Shown piece after piece: positions 14,609 to 22,168 of a stretch of 24,415 nt of DNA. Source of the stretch: Pseudomonadota bacterium (GTDB taxonomy: Bacteria; Desulfobacterota; Syntrophobacteria; Syntrophobacterales; Syntrophobacteraceae); NCBI GenBank assembly GCA_023416335.1, contig JAEZHY010000200.1:1-24415 (forward strand), given 5' to 3'. The position numbers and the translations under genes are program-made. Position 1 is the first letter of the stretch. Each line of letters begins with the position of its first letter. The notes under the pieces are model-generated. The model worked only from the letters and a program-made list of their open reading frames with translations, had not been told where the DNA came from and did no database searches.

Positions 14609-15442
14609 TTGGCTTTGATTGTTCCTGTTCAGTCGGATGCCGCCGGCGAATTCAAGGTCCTGCTGGACGGTCTCTACGATTATTACAACGATTTCTGCCA
14701 TATCCATCCCGATCCGCTCGAATTCATCTATCACTATGAAGGGAAGCCGGACAGGGAGGTGGCGGGGATAATTGCCTCTTCCCTGGCATACGGCAGAGTC
14801 AGGCAGATCCTCTTGAGCGTCGGCGCCGTTCTTGACGTGATGGGACCATCCCCTTCCGCTTTCCTCCTGAGAAGCTCTCCTTCCGAGATCCGGAACGCGT
14901 TCGATTTTTTCAAACACCGGTTTACGACGGGGGAGATACTCACAGGCCTGCTCGTGGGATTGAGGCGCATCCTCGAGAAATATGGTTCTCTCGAGTCCTG
15001 TTTTCTTTCCGGCTTTACTAAAAAAAGTGAAAATGTTTTACCGGCTTTGTCGATATTTGTCGAAAAACTTCAATCTGCCGCTGGACGAAAGATGCCGATG
15101 TTTTTACCTTCTCCTGACGGCGGCAGCGCATGTAAAAGGCTGAACCTTTTTCTGCGCTGGATGGTGAGAAGGGACAAAGTAGATCCCGGAACATGGGAAT
15201 CGATCCCGGCTTCCCATCTTGTCATTCCACTCGACACACACATGCACAGGATAGCCGGAGCCATGGGACTGACCGACCGAAAACAGGCGGACATTCGGTG
15301 TGCAATCGAGGTAACCCGGGCGTTCGGTTCCATTTATCCCGCGGACCCGGTCCGCTGTGATTTCGCCCTTACCCGGCTGGGAATGAATAACGGTCCCCGG
15401 CCGAATGATTTATGCAAAGGTCTGCAATCCATACTTCAGTAA
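14609..15442 (+). CDS. TIGR02757 / DUF2400 family conserved protein
   Basis: This is a conserved bacterial family of unknown function, about 250-280 residues, assigned from the blocks KPDREVAGIIASSLAYGRVRQIL, LNLFLRWMVRRDKVDPGTW, LVIPLDTHMHRIAGAMGL and PVRCDFALTRLGM. The protein looks soluble and helical; its LDTH-containing C-terminal half vaguely recalls helix-hairpin-helix glycosylase folds (VDTH), which is my impression and not established. I place the start at the TTG at 14609, which has AGGAG 4 bases upstream; the GTG at 14597 overlaps that ribosome site and would add four residues. A glutaredoxin gene follows after 29 bases, so these may be co-transcribed. Confidence 0.85.
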   Translation: MALIVPVQSDAAGEFKVLLDGLYDYYNDFCHIHPDPLEFIYHYEGKPDREVAGIIASSLAYGRVRQILLSVGAVLDVMGPSPSAFLLRSSPSEIRNAFDFFKHRFTTGEILTGLLVGLRRILEKYGSLESCFLSGFTKKSENVLPALSIFVEKLQSAAGRKMPMFLPSPDGGSACKRLNLFLRWMVRRDKVDPGTWESIPASHLVIPLDTHMHRIAGAMGLTDRKQADIRCAIEVTRAFGSIYPADPVRCDFALTRLGMNNGPRPNDLCKGLQSILQ

Positions 15443-15471
15443 ACTTTTATCTAAAAATGGGGGGAAATCTA

Positions 15472-15726
15472 ATGTCGGAGTGCGATATCAAGCTTTATGC
15501 TCTCAGTACATGTATCCATTGCAGAAATACAAAAGAATATCTCGACAACTGCGGCGTAAATTATAATTGCGTCGATGTCGATCAACTGGAAGGCGATGAG
15601 AGGCGTAAAATAATTGAGGAAATCAAGAAGTCCAACCCGAATTGCGCCTTTCCGATGCTCATTATCGGAGACAAAGTGATCATCGGCTTCAAGAAAGAAG
15701 AAATAAAGGAGGCTCTGAACCTGTAA
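15472..15726 (+). CDS. Glutaredoxin-like thiol-disulfide protein (84 aa)
   Basis: This is a small thioredoxin-fold protein with active site C14-I-H-C17 (ALSTCIHCRNTKEYL), the cis-Pro segment AFPMLIIGDKVIIGF, and a C-terminal helix KKEEIKEAL, the complete short glutaredoxin fold. I use the ATG at 15472 with GGGGGGA about 7 bases upstream; the in-frame ATG at 15457 sits before that site. The stop TAA overlaps the ATG of the ferredoxin-thioredoxin reductase gene (TAATG), so the two are almost certainly co-translated. This glutaredoxin is therefore the likely redox partner of that reductase, taking the place of a thioredoxin. The CIHC active site differs from the common CPYC. Confidence 0.88.
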   Translation: MSECDIKLYALSTCIHCRNTKEYLDNCGVNYNCVDVDQLEGDERRKIIEEIKKSNPNCAFPMLIIGDKVIIGFKKEEIKEALNL

Positions 15727-16064
15727 TGACAGTCGAGGAACTCTACGAATTTCTGAAGAAAACCCAGGAGCCGAAAGGCTATTTCTTCAACAGGGACAAG
15801 CCCAGGGTCTTCCAGCTTCTGGAAGGTCTGCTGGTCAACAAGGACCGCTACGGGTACATGTGCTGCCCCTGCAGACTGGCCGCAAACGACCGCGAATGGG
15901 ACAGGGATATAATTTGTCCCTGTACATACCGAGTACCGGATGTAGAGGAATACGGGAGCTGCTACTGCAACCTTTATGTTTCCCGGGAATGGAATGAGGA
16001 TAAGATGCCCCATTCATACGTACCCGAGAGACGGCCGCCGGAAAAAGCATTCGGAAAACTATAA
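15726..16064 (+). CDS. Ferredoxin-thioredoxin reductase catalytic subunit-like protein
   Basis: The six cysteines of the FTR catalytic subunit are present as three pairs: C47-P-C49, C64-P-C66 and C79-Y-C81, with an extra Cys46. In plant and cyanobacterial FTR these hold a [4Fe-4S] cluster next to a redox disulfide that takes electrons from ferredoxin to thioredoxin one at a time. Spacing here is 14 and 12 residues between pairs, against 16 and 8 in the chloroplast type, and the usual CHC is CYC, as is common in non-photosynthetic relatives. No variable subunit gene is adjacent, so it probably works alone, reducing the co-encoded glutaredoxin. The cytoplasmic 112-residue protein has normal length. 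It is followed by a hairpin terminator at 16180-16214. Confidence 0.9.
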   Translation: MTVEELYEFLKKTQEPKGYFFNRDKPRVFQLLEGLLVNKDRYGYMCCPCRLAANDREWDRDIICPCTYRVPDVEEYGSCYCNLYVSREWNEDKMPHSYVPERRPPEKAFGKL

Positions 16065-16179
16065 AGTCTAGTTGGGGCGGATAGGATTTGACTTTCCGTT
16101 CAGATCACCGCCTTAAGACTCTATTTAAGATCCTCAATAGAAGTTCCCCGTCCCGCTCAACCGGGTCTTCTCATCTATT

Positions 16180-16221
16180 GCCGCTCCGGTCGGTTTCGGA
16201 AAAGCCGGAGCGGCATTCTTA
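16180..16221 (+). terminator. Rho-independent-like terminator after the FTR gene
   Basis: A perfect 10-bp stem, GCCGCTCCGG (16180-16189) with CCGGAGCGGC (16205-16214), encloses a 15-base loop and is followed by ATTCTTA, a weak T-rich tail. Confidence 0.6.
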
Positions 16222-16274
16222 TCGTACAAACAATCTTTTCATTCCATCTCCAGACAATTTGCCTTTTCGTTCTC

Positions 16275-16303
16275 TTTACAAATGCAGGTCCAGTAATCAT
16301 ATT
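16275..16303 (+). promoter_or_regulatory. Candidate promoter of the MucR-type gene
   Basis: TTTACA (16275-16280) and CATATT (16298-16303) are separated by 17 bases. The predicted start near 16310 lies just before a tandem repeat at 16318-16337. Confidence 0.4.
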
Positions 16304-16317
16304 GGGAAAAGATTTTA

Positions 16318-16337
16318 GCCGAATTTTGCCGAATTTC
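16318..16337 (+). repeat. Tandem 10-bp repeat GCCGAATTTT/C in the MucR-type leader
   Basis: GCCGAATTTT (16318-16327) is followed directly by GCCGAATTTC (16328-16337), 9 of 10 identical. One helical turn per unit just after the predicted transcription start suits an autoregulatory operator, which is inference. Confidence 0.4.
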
Positions 16338-16383
16338 TCTCAAATCCTTCGTTCAGCAGACTCCACCAAAGGAGATGGCCCAC

Positions 16384-16905
16384 ATGGAGAAGAAGTTACT
16401 CGAACTGGCTGTGGAAATCGTGCAGGCTCAGGCAACAATGACCAAAATGACAAGTGAGGAAATCGAGCAGGCACTGGTAAGGGTCTACAATGCTCTCCAC
16501 AAGATGAGACTCGCTGAAGAGGAAGGCCGGTCAATCCTGCTGATTTACTCCGATTCCCAAGCCCCCGCACAGCCGGAATCTTTTCCAACCGATCCACGTT
16601 CTTCAATACAGGAAGACAAAGTCACCTGCATGGAATGCAGGTCCGAGTTCCGGCAACTTACAGCAAACCACCTGAGAACGCATCAGCTTACCCCGCGTGA
16701 GTACAAGAAAAAATGGGGATTCCCGCTGAAGCAACCGTTGGCTGCAAAGATTCTGACCAAACTGCGAAGCAGATCGGCAAAGAAACGCGGACTCCCGGAA
16801 AAACTTCAGATTTACCTCGAACAAAAGCGCAAGGACAAGGCCATGGCGGGACAGGAATTAGGAAGAGATATGCCCGTCAGAAGGACTGTCCGCAACCCTG
16901 TATGA
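16384..16905 (+). CDS. Ros/MucR-family transcriptional regulator
   Basis: Ros/MucR proteins are zinc-finger repressors. The N-terminus has the family helix (LLELAVEIVQAQATMTKMTSEEIEQALVRVYNAL), and residues about 78-115 carry the DNA-binding block CMECRSEFRQLTANHLRTH followed by QLTPREYKKKWGFP. The zinc ligands are C-X2-C, then His after 10 residues and His after 3 more, one residue longer than the X9 of Agrobacterium Ros. I use the ATG at 16384, since GGAG sits 9 bases upstream; the ATG at 16375 directly abuts that GGAG and could not use it. The basic C-terminal tail (KKRGLPEKLQIYLEQKRKDK) may add DNA contacts. It is transcribed alone; a promoter and tandem repeat upstream suggest self-control. 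Confidence 0.9.
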   Translation: MEKKLLELAVEIVQAQATMTKMTSEEIEQALVRVYNALHKMRLAEEEGRSILLIYSDSQAPAQPESFPTDPRSSIQEDKVTCMECRSEFRQLTANHLRTHQLTPREYKKKWGFPLKQPLAAKILTKLRSRSAKKRGLPEKLQIYLEQKRKDKAMAGQELGRDMPVRRTVRNPV

Positions 16906-17108
16906 GGTAGGACGAAAGTCATCTCAAGTAATCACCTCGTTCCAAAAACTGCGCAGACGGCAAAGAACATCGTTGCCGAGGTTTGTAAATCATCCTGAAT
17001 CAAAGCAAAATTGAATGTACCGTTTGTAGACCTGAATTGCGGGCGGCACAGGCACTATCCGAGAGAGAACAGAGGCTATCAGCAAAAAGCGGGGCCGTTC
17101 GAAGCGGC

Positions 17109-17765
17109 TTATTTGGGCAGGAGTACGTTCAGGGGACAGTCCTCACAAAGCGGTTTTTTCCGGCAATACAGATGCCCGGTGCGAACCAGAAGAGCATGGA
17201 ATTCCTGAAAGAAAGGAACGTCGGGCTCCAGTGCTCCCATGAAGAACTCGCGTAGTTCTTCATACCCGATCCCCTCGAATATCCAGCCATGTCTGAAGAA
17301 AATGCGGTACGTATAAACATCGACAACGAATGAAGGTTTGAAAGCCGCATACAAAACGATGCTGTCGGCGGTTTCAGGGCCGATTCCACGTATATGCAGA
17401 AGGTCTGCGCGCAATTCTTCCGCATCCCGCGAAAGGAAGTCTTCGAGATTGCCTCCCCATTCTGTTTGCAGGTAATTGCAGAACGACCTTATTTTCTTTG
17501 TTTTTTCATTGTAGAAACCGGAGGGCCGTATCAGCAGGGCCAGTTGAGGAGCCGGAACATCGCACAGCCTGTCAAAATCGAGCAACCCTTTTTCACGCAG
17601 GTTCGCTATTGCACGGGCAACATTCTTCCATGCCGTATTCTGGGTCAGTATCGCCCCCAAAATGACTTCGAAAGGTGTCTCGGCGGGCCACCAATGTTGC
17701 GGTCCGAATTCGGCATACAGTCTGTCGTAAACTTCATGCAGCAGATCCTCCCTCGCCCCGCTCAC
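17109..17765 (-). CDS. Endonuclease III-related protein (COG2231-like HhH-GPD family)
   Basis: This is a DNA-glycosylase-fold protein of normal length (218 aa). The N-terminal domain has FEVILGAILTQNTAWKNV; the helix-hairpin-helix is LHIRGIGPETADSIVLYA (residues 123-140), and Asp149 in FVVDVYTYRI matches the catalytic Asp of the family. The lyase Lys of endonuclease III is Glu131 here, so a monofunctional glycosylase is more likely than a bifunctional AP lyase. Of the four iron-sulfur cysteines only three are visible (Cys201, Cys207, Cys210, as C-X5-C-X2-C); the protein ends eight residues later. The start is GTG at 17765, overlapping the stop of the radical SAM gene (GTGA), so the two are translationally coupled. 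Confidence 0.85.
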   Translation of the reverse strand: MSGAREDLLHEVYDRLYAEFGPQHWWPAETPFEVILGAILTQNTAWKNVARAIANLREKGLLDFDRLCDVPAPQLALLIRPSGFYNEKTKKIRSFCNYLQTEWGGNLEDFLSRDAEELRADLLHIRGIGPETADSIVLYAAFKPSFVVDVYTYRIFFRHGWIFEGIGYEELREFFMGALEPDVPFFQEFHALLVRTGHLYCRKKPLCEDCPLNVLLPK

Positions 17766-18775
17766 TCGATCCCCACTCCTTCAAGCACCGTCCCGCACTT
17801 CGCGCAGGCGCCTTTCTCCAGGTTCCGCTTTTTGATGGAATAGCCTACCCGTTCTATCAACACAACCCCGCAGGAATGACAATACGTATTCTCACCGCTG
17901 TCGCCGGGCACATTTCCGGTATACACGTAATGCAACCCCTCTTCCAGCCCGATTTCCCGGGCCCTGCGGACTTTTTCGACCGAAGTCGGTCCCCTGTCGG
18001 TCATCAGGTATGTCGGGTAGAACCGGCTGATGTGCCACGGAATCTCTTTTCCCAGGTTTGCCAGGAAACGAGCCAGTTCCCTCAGTTCACTCTCGCTGTC
18101 GTTCAGGCCCGGTATCAGAAGAGTGGTCACCTCGAGCCAGATGCCCTTTTGCTTCATTCCTTCCAGAGTCGCGAGTACAGGCTTGAGGCGGGCGCCGCAC
18201 TGCTCCTTGTAGAAATTATCGGTAAAAGCCTTGAGATCCACGTTTGCCGCCCCCAGGAGCGGAGCGGCAGCCTCCAGGGCCTCACGCGTCATGTACCCGT
18301 TGCTTACGAATACATTTGCCAATCCCTTCTCGGCTGCAAGAGAGGCAATGTCGAGAGCGTACTCCATGAAAATGGTGGGTTCGGTATAAGTATACGCAAT
18401 TGTTGCACAACCTGCCTTTTGGGCCCTCTCCGCCAGGCTCTCGGGAGAAACGCTTATCCCGAATATCCTCCCCTCTTCTCTCGGTTTCTGGGAAATGTCC
18501 GAGTTCTGGCAGAACCTGCAGGTGAAATTGCATCCGGCGGTTGCAACCGAAAAGCTCTCCGTCCCGGGGTAATAATGAAAGAGGGGTTTCTTTTCGATCG
18601 GATCGATATTCTGCGCGATCAACTGCCCGTAGACAAGGCTCCACAGACGGCCGTCCCTGTTTTCACGGACGCCGCATTTGCCGATTTTTCCCGGATCTAT
18701 GTGGCAGTGCTGGGAGCAAAGAAAACAATGCACACGGTTCTCTCCAAGCTGCTTGTAGAGCATCGCTTCTTTCAT
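17762..18775 (-). CDS. amrS: AmrS-type radical SAM enzyme (AmmeMemoRadiSam system)
   Basis: The radical SAM cluster motif C82-x3-C86-x2-C89 (AGCNFTCRFCQN) has the aromatic placement of pyruvate formate-lyase activating-enzyme relatives. An N-terminal Cys set (C17, C20, C24, C34 in HCFLCSQHCHI and GKCGVREN) and a C-terminal pair of CxxC units (CHSCG and CAKCG) are the extra features of AmrS. Other blocks, EPTIFMEYALDIA, NVDLKAFTDNFY and WHISRFYPTYLM, agree. The substrate of the family is not known to me. The partner AMMECR1 and Memo domains are not in this window. The ATG at 18775 has AGGA upstream. It lies 29 bases after a methyltransferase gene and overlaps the endonuclease III-related gene. 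Confidence 0.9.
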   Translation of the reverse strand: MKEAMLYKQLGENRVHCFLCSQHCHIDPGKIGKCGVRENRDGRLWSLVYGQLIAQNIDPIEKKPLFHYYPGTESFSVATAGCNFTCRFCQNSDISQKPREEGRIFGISVSPESLAERAQKAGCATIAYTYTEPTIFMEYALDIASLAAEKGLANVFVSNGYMTREALEAAAPLLGAANVDLKAFTDNFYKEQCGARLKPVLATLEGMKQKGIWLEVTTLLIPGLNDSESELRELARFLANLGKEIPWHISRFYPTYLMTDRGPTSVEKVRRAREIGLEEGLHYVYTGNVPGDSGENTYCHSCGVVLIERVGYSIKKRNLEKGACAKCGTVLEGVGIE

Positions 18776-18804
18776 CGCTCATCCTTTCTCTGGAAATTCC
18801 CTGG

Positions 18805-19635
18805 TCAGGAAGTGCCGGAGATTTCCTTCGGACCGGTTGCTCTGCAGAATTCATCCCGGGATCGGGAGGATCGCCAACAGAGCGGGCGTACGGAAGCCCC
18901 TGCCACTCCGCTGGGAATTTCGCTGAAAACGGGGGTTTGGATCGTGCGAAGCCGGCAGCGCATATCGACCCGCATGGCGATGAAATGGCCGAAGGGCTGC
19001 CTCTGAAGAAATGGAAGTTGTTCTACGAACTGCACGTATCTCAGAAACGGCAACGGCAGGGAAAAGCAGGTGCGCCATTCGATCGGGACCGCACCGGACA
19101 TTATCCTGCCCGTCATTCTCCGAAGCTGGAACACGCTGAAGAAGTGCGCATGACTGTAAGGCGATTCCTTCCAGAGTTTCTCGACGACACGGTGGATGCG
19201 CCCTACAGAGTACTTGTTGAGCACACCCAGCATGACATTTCGTCGCGCGACCCGGAAGGCTTCCTTCAATGCGAGGAACGGATCGTCCACGAACTCCAGG
19301 GAGTTTATCAGGGCTACGGTATCGAACTCATTGTCGTCATAGGGCAGATTCTCGGCAAATCCCTGCTCGAGCCGCACCCTGGTTCCGAACCTTCTCCTCG
19401 CCAGTTCCAGGCTGGAGCTGGACGGGTCCAGACCCGCCACGATATGGCCCTGAGACAGGAACCATTCGAGAAAAACACCTGTTCCGCAGCCCACTTCAAG
19501 GACACGCTGCAGGGATATGGGTTTCCACAGCTTCTGGAGCAGTTCCTTTTCGAGCGCGAAGGCTGACTGTCCGAGCCTGGAACGAAGCCATTTCTCCTGG
19601 AGTTCGGCATCATTTAGCTTGAATACGTAACCCAC
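18805..19635 (-). CDS. Class I SAM-dependent methyltransferase, substrate unknown
   Basis: The SAM-binding motif I is VLEVGCGTGVFLEWFL (residues 45-60), followed by the acidic ribose-binding LDPSSSSLELARRR (Asp near 72), then ENLPYDDNEFDTVALINSLEFVDDP, a standard motif-IV region. This is the Methyltransf_11/UbiE type of fold. The last third (about residues 190-276) is Arg-rich and unlike catalytic domains I know. The start is GTG at 19635 with AAGGGA 5 bases upstream. Co-directional and 29 bases before amrS, it heads a three-gene set with amrS and the glycosylase-like gene. Target (small molecule or macromolecule) cannot be read from sequence. Confidence 0.87.
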   Translation of the reverse strand: MGYVFKLNDAELQEKWLRSRLGQSAFALEKELLQKLWKPISLQRVLEVGCGTGVFLEWFLSQGHIVAGLDPSSSSLELARRRFGTRVRLEQGFAENLPYDDNEFDTVALINSLEFVDDPFLALKEAFRVARRNVMLGVLNKYSVGRIHRVVEKLWKESPYSHAHFFSVFQLRRMTGRIMSGAVPIEWRTCFSLPLPFLRYVQFVEQLPFLQRQPFGHFIAMRVDMRCRLRTIQTPVFSEIPSGVAGASVRPLCWRSSRSRDEFCRATGPKEISGTS

Positions 19636-19673
19636 AAAAATCCCTTAGCAGACGGAACTTTCATTCACTCCGA

Positions 19674-19698
19674 CCGGCGGCGCCTCACAAACCGCCGG
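19674..19698. repeat. GC-rich hairpin between ilvD and the methyltransferase gene
   Basis: CCGGCGG (19674-19680) and CCGCCGG (19692-19698) form a perfect 7-bp stem with an 11-base loop. No T-tract follows on the minus strand, so it is not a clear terminator for ilvD; it may separate or stabilise transcripts. Confidence 0.4.
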
Positions 19699-19849
19699 CA
19701 CCAGGCGCTTCCAAAAGCGAGACCCGGCCGATCCGCAGGCCGCATCGCGTCACAACTATCGGCAATAATTGGACGCGACGCCGCCATGATCTTGAAATTT
19801 AACTCTGAGTTGCACTCAATGCCGCAGTCGGCACCGCTTTTTCCTATAT

Positions 19850-21514
19850 CTACTTACTCAACAATATTGCTCCGCGCGCTCCCGATGTCACCTGCCGGGC
19901 ATAGCGCGCCAGGTAACCGGTCTTGATCCTCGGCTCCTGCGGTTTCCAAGTCTTCTTGCGTTCGGTGAGAGTTGCCTCGTCAACCAGGAGTTCCAGTTTC
20001 TTGTTGGGGATGTCTATCAGGATCTCATCCCCTTCCTGAATCAGGGCAATAGGTCCGCCCACCGCGGCTTCCGGAGATATATGGCCGATTGCCGCCCCCT
20101 GGGACCCTCCGCTGAATCTGCCGTCGGTAATCAATGCCACATCCCGCCCCAGACCTCGGCCGATGATAGCTGCAGTCGGAGTCAGCATTTCCTGCATTCC
20201 GGGGCCGCCTTTGGGGCCTTCATAGCGAATGACAACAACATCGCCCTCCACGATCTTTCCTTCGAGAATAGCGGTCGCAGCTTCGTTTTCGCTTTCGAAA
20301 ACACGTGCCCTGCCCTTTCTCTTGAGCATCTCGGGAGCCACCGCCGACTGCTTCACAACGGCACCCTCAGGAGCGATGTTTCCGTAAAGCACCGCAATGC
20401 CGCCTTCATTGTGATACGGATTTTCGAGCGTTCTGATTATATCCGCATTGCGTACCCGCGCGGATTCTAAATTCTCGCCCACGGTCTTCCCCGTTGCGGT
20501 GAGAGGGCCGAAATGGATGAAATCGCGGCGGGAGAGTTCTTTCATAACGGCCGGCACGCCGCCGGCAGCGTCGAGTTCTTCGAGGAAATGAGGGCCGCCG
20601 GGGCGCAGGCTGCAGAGGTGCGGCGTGCGGGAACTGATGGAATTGAACGTACCCAGATCGAGCGCTATTCCCGCTTCGTTGGCGATTGCGGGGACGTGCA
20701 GAACGGTGTTCGTGGAGCACCCGAGGGCCATATCGACCGAGATCGCATTTTCGAAAGCTTCCTTCGTGGCGATATCCCTCGGTTTGATATCCTTTGCGAC
20801 CAGATCCATAATTCGCATTCCGGCTTCTTTTGCCAGACGAATCCGGGCGCCTGTTACCGCGGGAATGGTCCCGTTGCCGGGCAATGCGAGGCCGATTACT
20901 TCGGCAAGACAGTTCATCGAATTTGCCGTAAACATGCCCGCGCAGGATCCGCAGCCGGGACAGGCATGGTCCTCGAGTTCTTCGAGTTCCCCGGCCGAAA
21001 GCTGTCCGGCTTTATGCGCTCCTATTCCCTCGAAAACCGATATCAGATCGACAGCCTTTCCGCCGGCGCGGCCCGCCAGCATTGGCCCGCCGCTGATAAC
21101 GATTGAAGGAATATTCAGTCTCAAAGCCGCCATCATCATCCCCGGAACGACCTTGTCGCAGTTGGGAATAAGAACGAGCCCGTCAAAAGGATGGGCCACG
21201 GCCATTATTTCAACGGAATCGGCAATCAACTCGCGGCTTGCAAGGGAATAACGCATACCGGAATGGTTCATGGCAATGCCGTCGCAAACCCCTATGGTGC
21301 TGAATTCGATCGGGGTACCGCCGGCAAGGCGGATACCGGCTTTGACTGCTTCGGCGATCTTGTCGAGGTGAATATGTCCCGGAATGATCTCGTTGGCCGA
21401 ATTGACAACACCTATCAGGGGGCGGTCAATTTCCGATTTCGTATAGCCCATAGCTTTGAAAAGAGAACGGTGAGGGGCCTTTTCAACACCCTTTTTCATT
21501 AAATCGCTTCGCAT
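19850..21514 (-). CDS. ilvD: Dihydroxy-acid dehydratase (valine/isoleucine synthesis)
   Basis: IlvD dehydrates dihydroxy-acids to the 2-oxo acids that precede valine, isoleucine and leucine. Length (554 aa) is standard. Iron-sulfur and Mg-site signatures: [24 protein letters not shown] (Cys119), [21 protein letters not shown] (Cys191), the phosphate/Mg-binding [23 protein letters not shown] and [17 protein letters not shown]. The PGH at residues 45-47, rather than a PCN, is what I associate with the oxygen-labile [4Fe-4S] class such as E. coli IlvD, fitting an anaerobe. The ATG at 21514 follows AAGGAG. It stands alone, divergent from a MerR-type regulator; a weak promoter (TTTACT-17-TACTGT on the minus strand) is possible. 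No ilvB/ilvC is nearby. Confidence 0.97.
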   Translation of the reverse strand: MRSDLMKKGVEKAPHRSLFKAMGYTKSEIDRPLIGVVNSANEIIPGHIHLDKIAEAVKAGIRLAGGTPIEFSTIGVCDGIAMNHSGMRYSLASRELIADSVEIMAVAHPFDGLVLIPNCDKVVPGMMMAALRLNIPSIVISGGPMLAGRAGGKAVDLISVFEGIGAHKAGQLSAGELEELEDHACPGCGSCAGMFTANSMNCLAEVIGLALPGNGTIPAVTGARIRLAKEAGMRIMDLVAKDIKPRDIATKEAFENAISVDMALGCSTNTVLHVPAIANEAGIALDLGTFNSISSRTPHLCSLRPGGPHFLEELDAAGGVPAVMKELSRRDFIHFGPLTATGKTVGENLESARVRNADIIRTLENPYHNEGGIAVLYGNIAPEGAVVKQSAVAPEMLKRKGRARVFESENEAATAILEGKIVEGDVVVIRYEGPKGGPGMQEMLTPTAAIIGRGLGRDVALITDGRFSGGSQGAAIGHISPEAAVGGPIALIQEGDEILIDIPNKKLELLVDEATLTERKKTWKPQEPRIKTGYLARYARQVTSGARGAILLSK

Positions 21515-21631
21515 CTGGTTTTCTCTCCTTCAAACGAGTTGGCATGACTGAAGCCGAAACATATAATAATTACAGTATTTTTCATGCTTTTGGAAGTAAA
21601 AAGGCCGAAAACGCGCTATAAAGGGCACCTA

Positions 21632-21654
21632 AGTTGACAATGGATACTTCAACT
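21632..21654. promoter_or_regulatory. Inverted repeat AGTTGA-N11-TCAACT overlapping the MerR-type promoter
   Basis: Six-base perfect arms (21632-21637 and 21649-21654) cover the -35 box and spacer. MerR-family regulators bind dyads in this very position, so autoregulation is likely. The site also lies in the control region shared with divergent ilvD. Confidence 0.5.
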
Positions 21655-21662
21655 AATATAAT
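21634..21662 (+). promoter_or_regulatory. Perfect consensus sigma-70 promoter for the MerR/radical SAM operon
   Basis: TTGACA (21634-21639) and TATAAT (21657-21662) are both exact consensus hexamers with a 17-base spacer. The predicted transcript starts near 21669, about 45 bases before the ATG. A constitutively strong core implies that control is by repression. Confidence 0.8.
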
Positions 21663-21713
21663 CCGAGCAGCTACAGATAACCTTGTGCTTCCAGTCACAG
21701 GAGATTTACGTTA

Positions 21714-22145
21714 ATGGAAAAAGATGGTCGGAGGCCGGTCTATCCGATAGGGATAGTTGCCGAGTTGATCGGAATTCATCCGCGGACTCTCCGCGTGTAC
21801 GAGCAGGAAGGGTTGATACGGCCGGCGCGCCGCGGAGGCAAGCGCTTTTATTCGGATACCGACCTCCAGTGGCTCAGGTGTCTCAGGAAGCTCCTGGGCG
21901 AGCAGGGTCTCAATATAGCCGGCGTCAAGAAACTCCTTACCGTGGCACCCTGCTGGTCCATTCGCAACTGCCCGGAACAGGAGCGAAAGAGCTGCCCCGC
22001 CATTCTCGATTTTGCCCTCCCCTGTTGGGAACTCAAAAACCGCTGCAATGCTCGTGGGGGTTCGTGCGAGGATTGCGAGGTCTACAGGAAAGCCATGGCT
22101 CGGGCAATGACATTGGCATGCCCCGAACGAAAAGAGCGAAAATAA
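21714..22145 (+). CDS. MerR/HspR-like regulator with cysteine-rich C-terminal tail
   Basis: Residues 10-62 are a MerR-type winged helix: YPIGIVAELIGIHPRTLRVYE, then EGLIRPARRGGKRFYSDTDLQWL. The IHPRTLRVYEQEGL and GLNIAGVKKLL segments most resemble HspR. The tail (residues 80-136) holds eight cysteines in a pattern including PC-WSIRNC, CWELKNRC and C-x2-C (118-121), unlike HspR and suggestive of an iron-sulfur cluster or metal site. It could be a redox or metal sensor, which is inference. The ATG has AGGAG 10 bases upstream. It heads a two-gene operon with a radical SAM protein 23 bases downstream and is divergent from ilvD. Confidence 0.86.
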   Translation: MEKDGRRPVYPIGIVAELIGIHPRTLRVYEQEGLIRPARRGGKRFYSDTDLQWLRCLRKLLGEQGLNIAGVKKLLTVAPCWSIRNCPEQERKSCPAILDFALPCWELKNRCNARGGSCEDCEVYRKAMARAMTLACPERKERK

Positions 22146-22168
22146 TTTATGCATATCGGCAGGAATTC

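Larger units (their letters stand above)
16065..16383. other. Intergenic region with terminator and mucR-type promoter
   Basis: These 319 bases hold the terminator of the Grx-FTR group, a plausible promoter for the next gene and a short direct repeat, all listed separately. Nothing else was recognised. Confidence 0.55.

Noticed and set aside
17675..19006. 443-codon open frame on the plus strand
   Set aside because: It is antisense to the well-supported amrS gene and its neighbours; the translation shows no family and is a shadow of GC-rich coding sequence.
19636..19849. Clear intrinsic terminator for ilvD
   Set aside because: Several hairpins are present, but none is followed by a T-tract on the minus strand.
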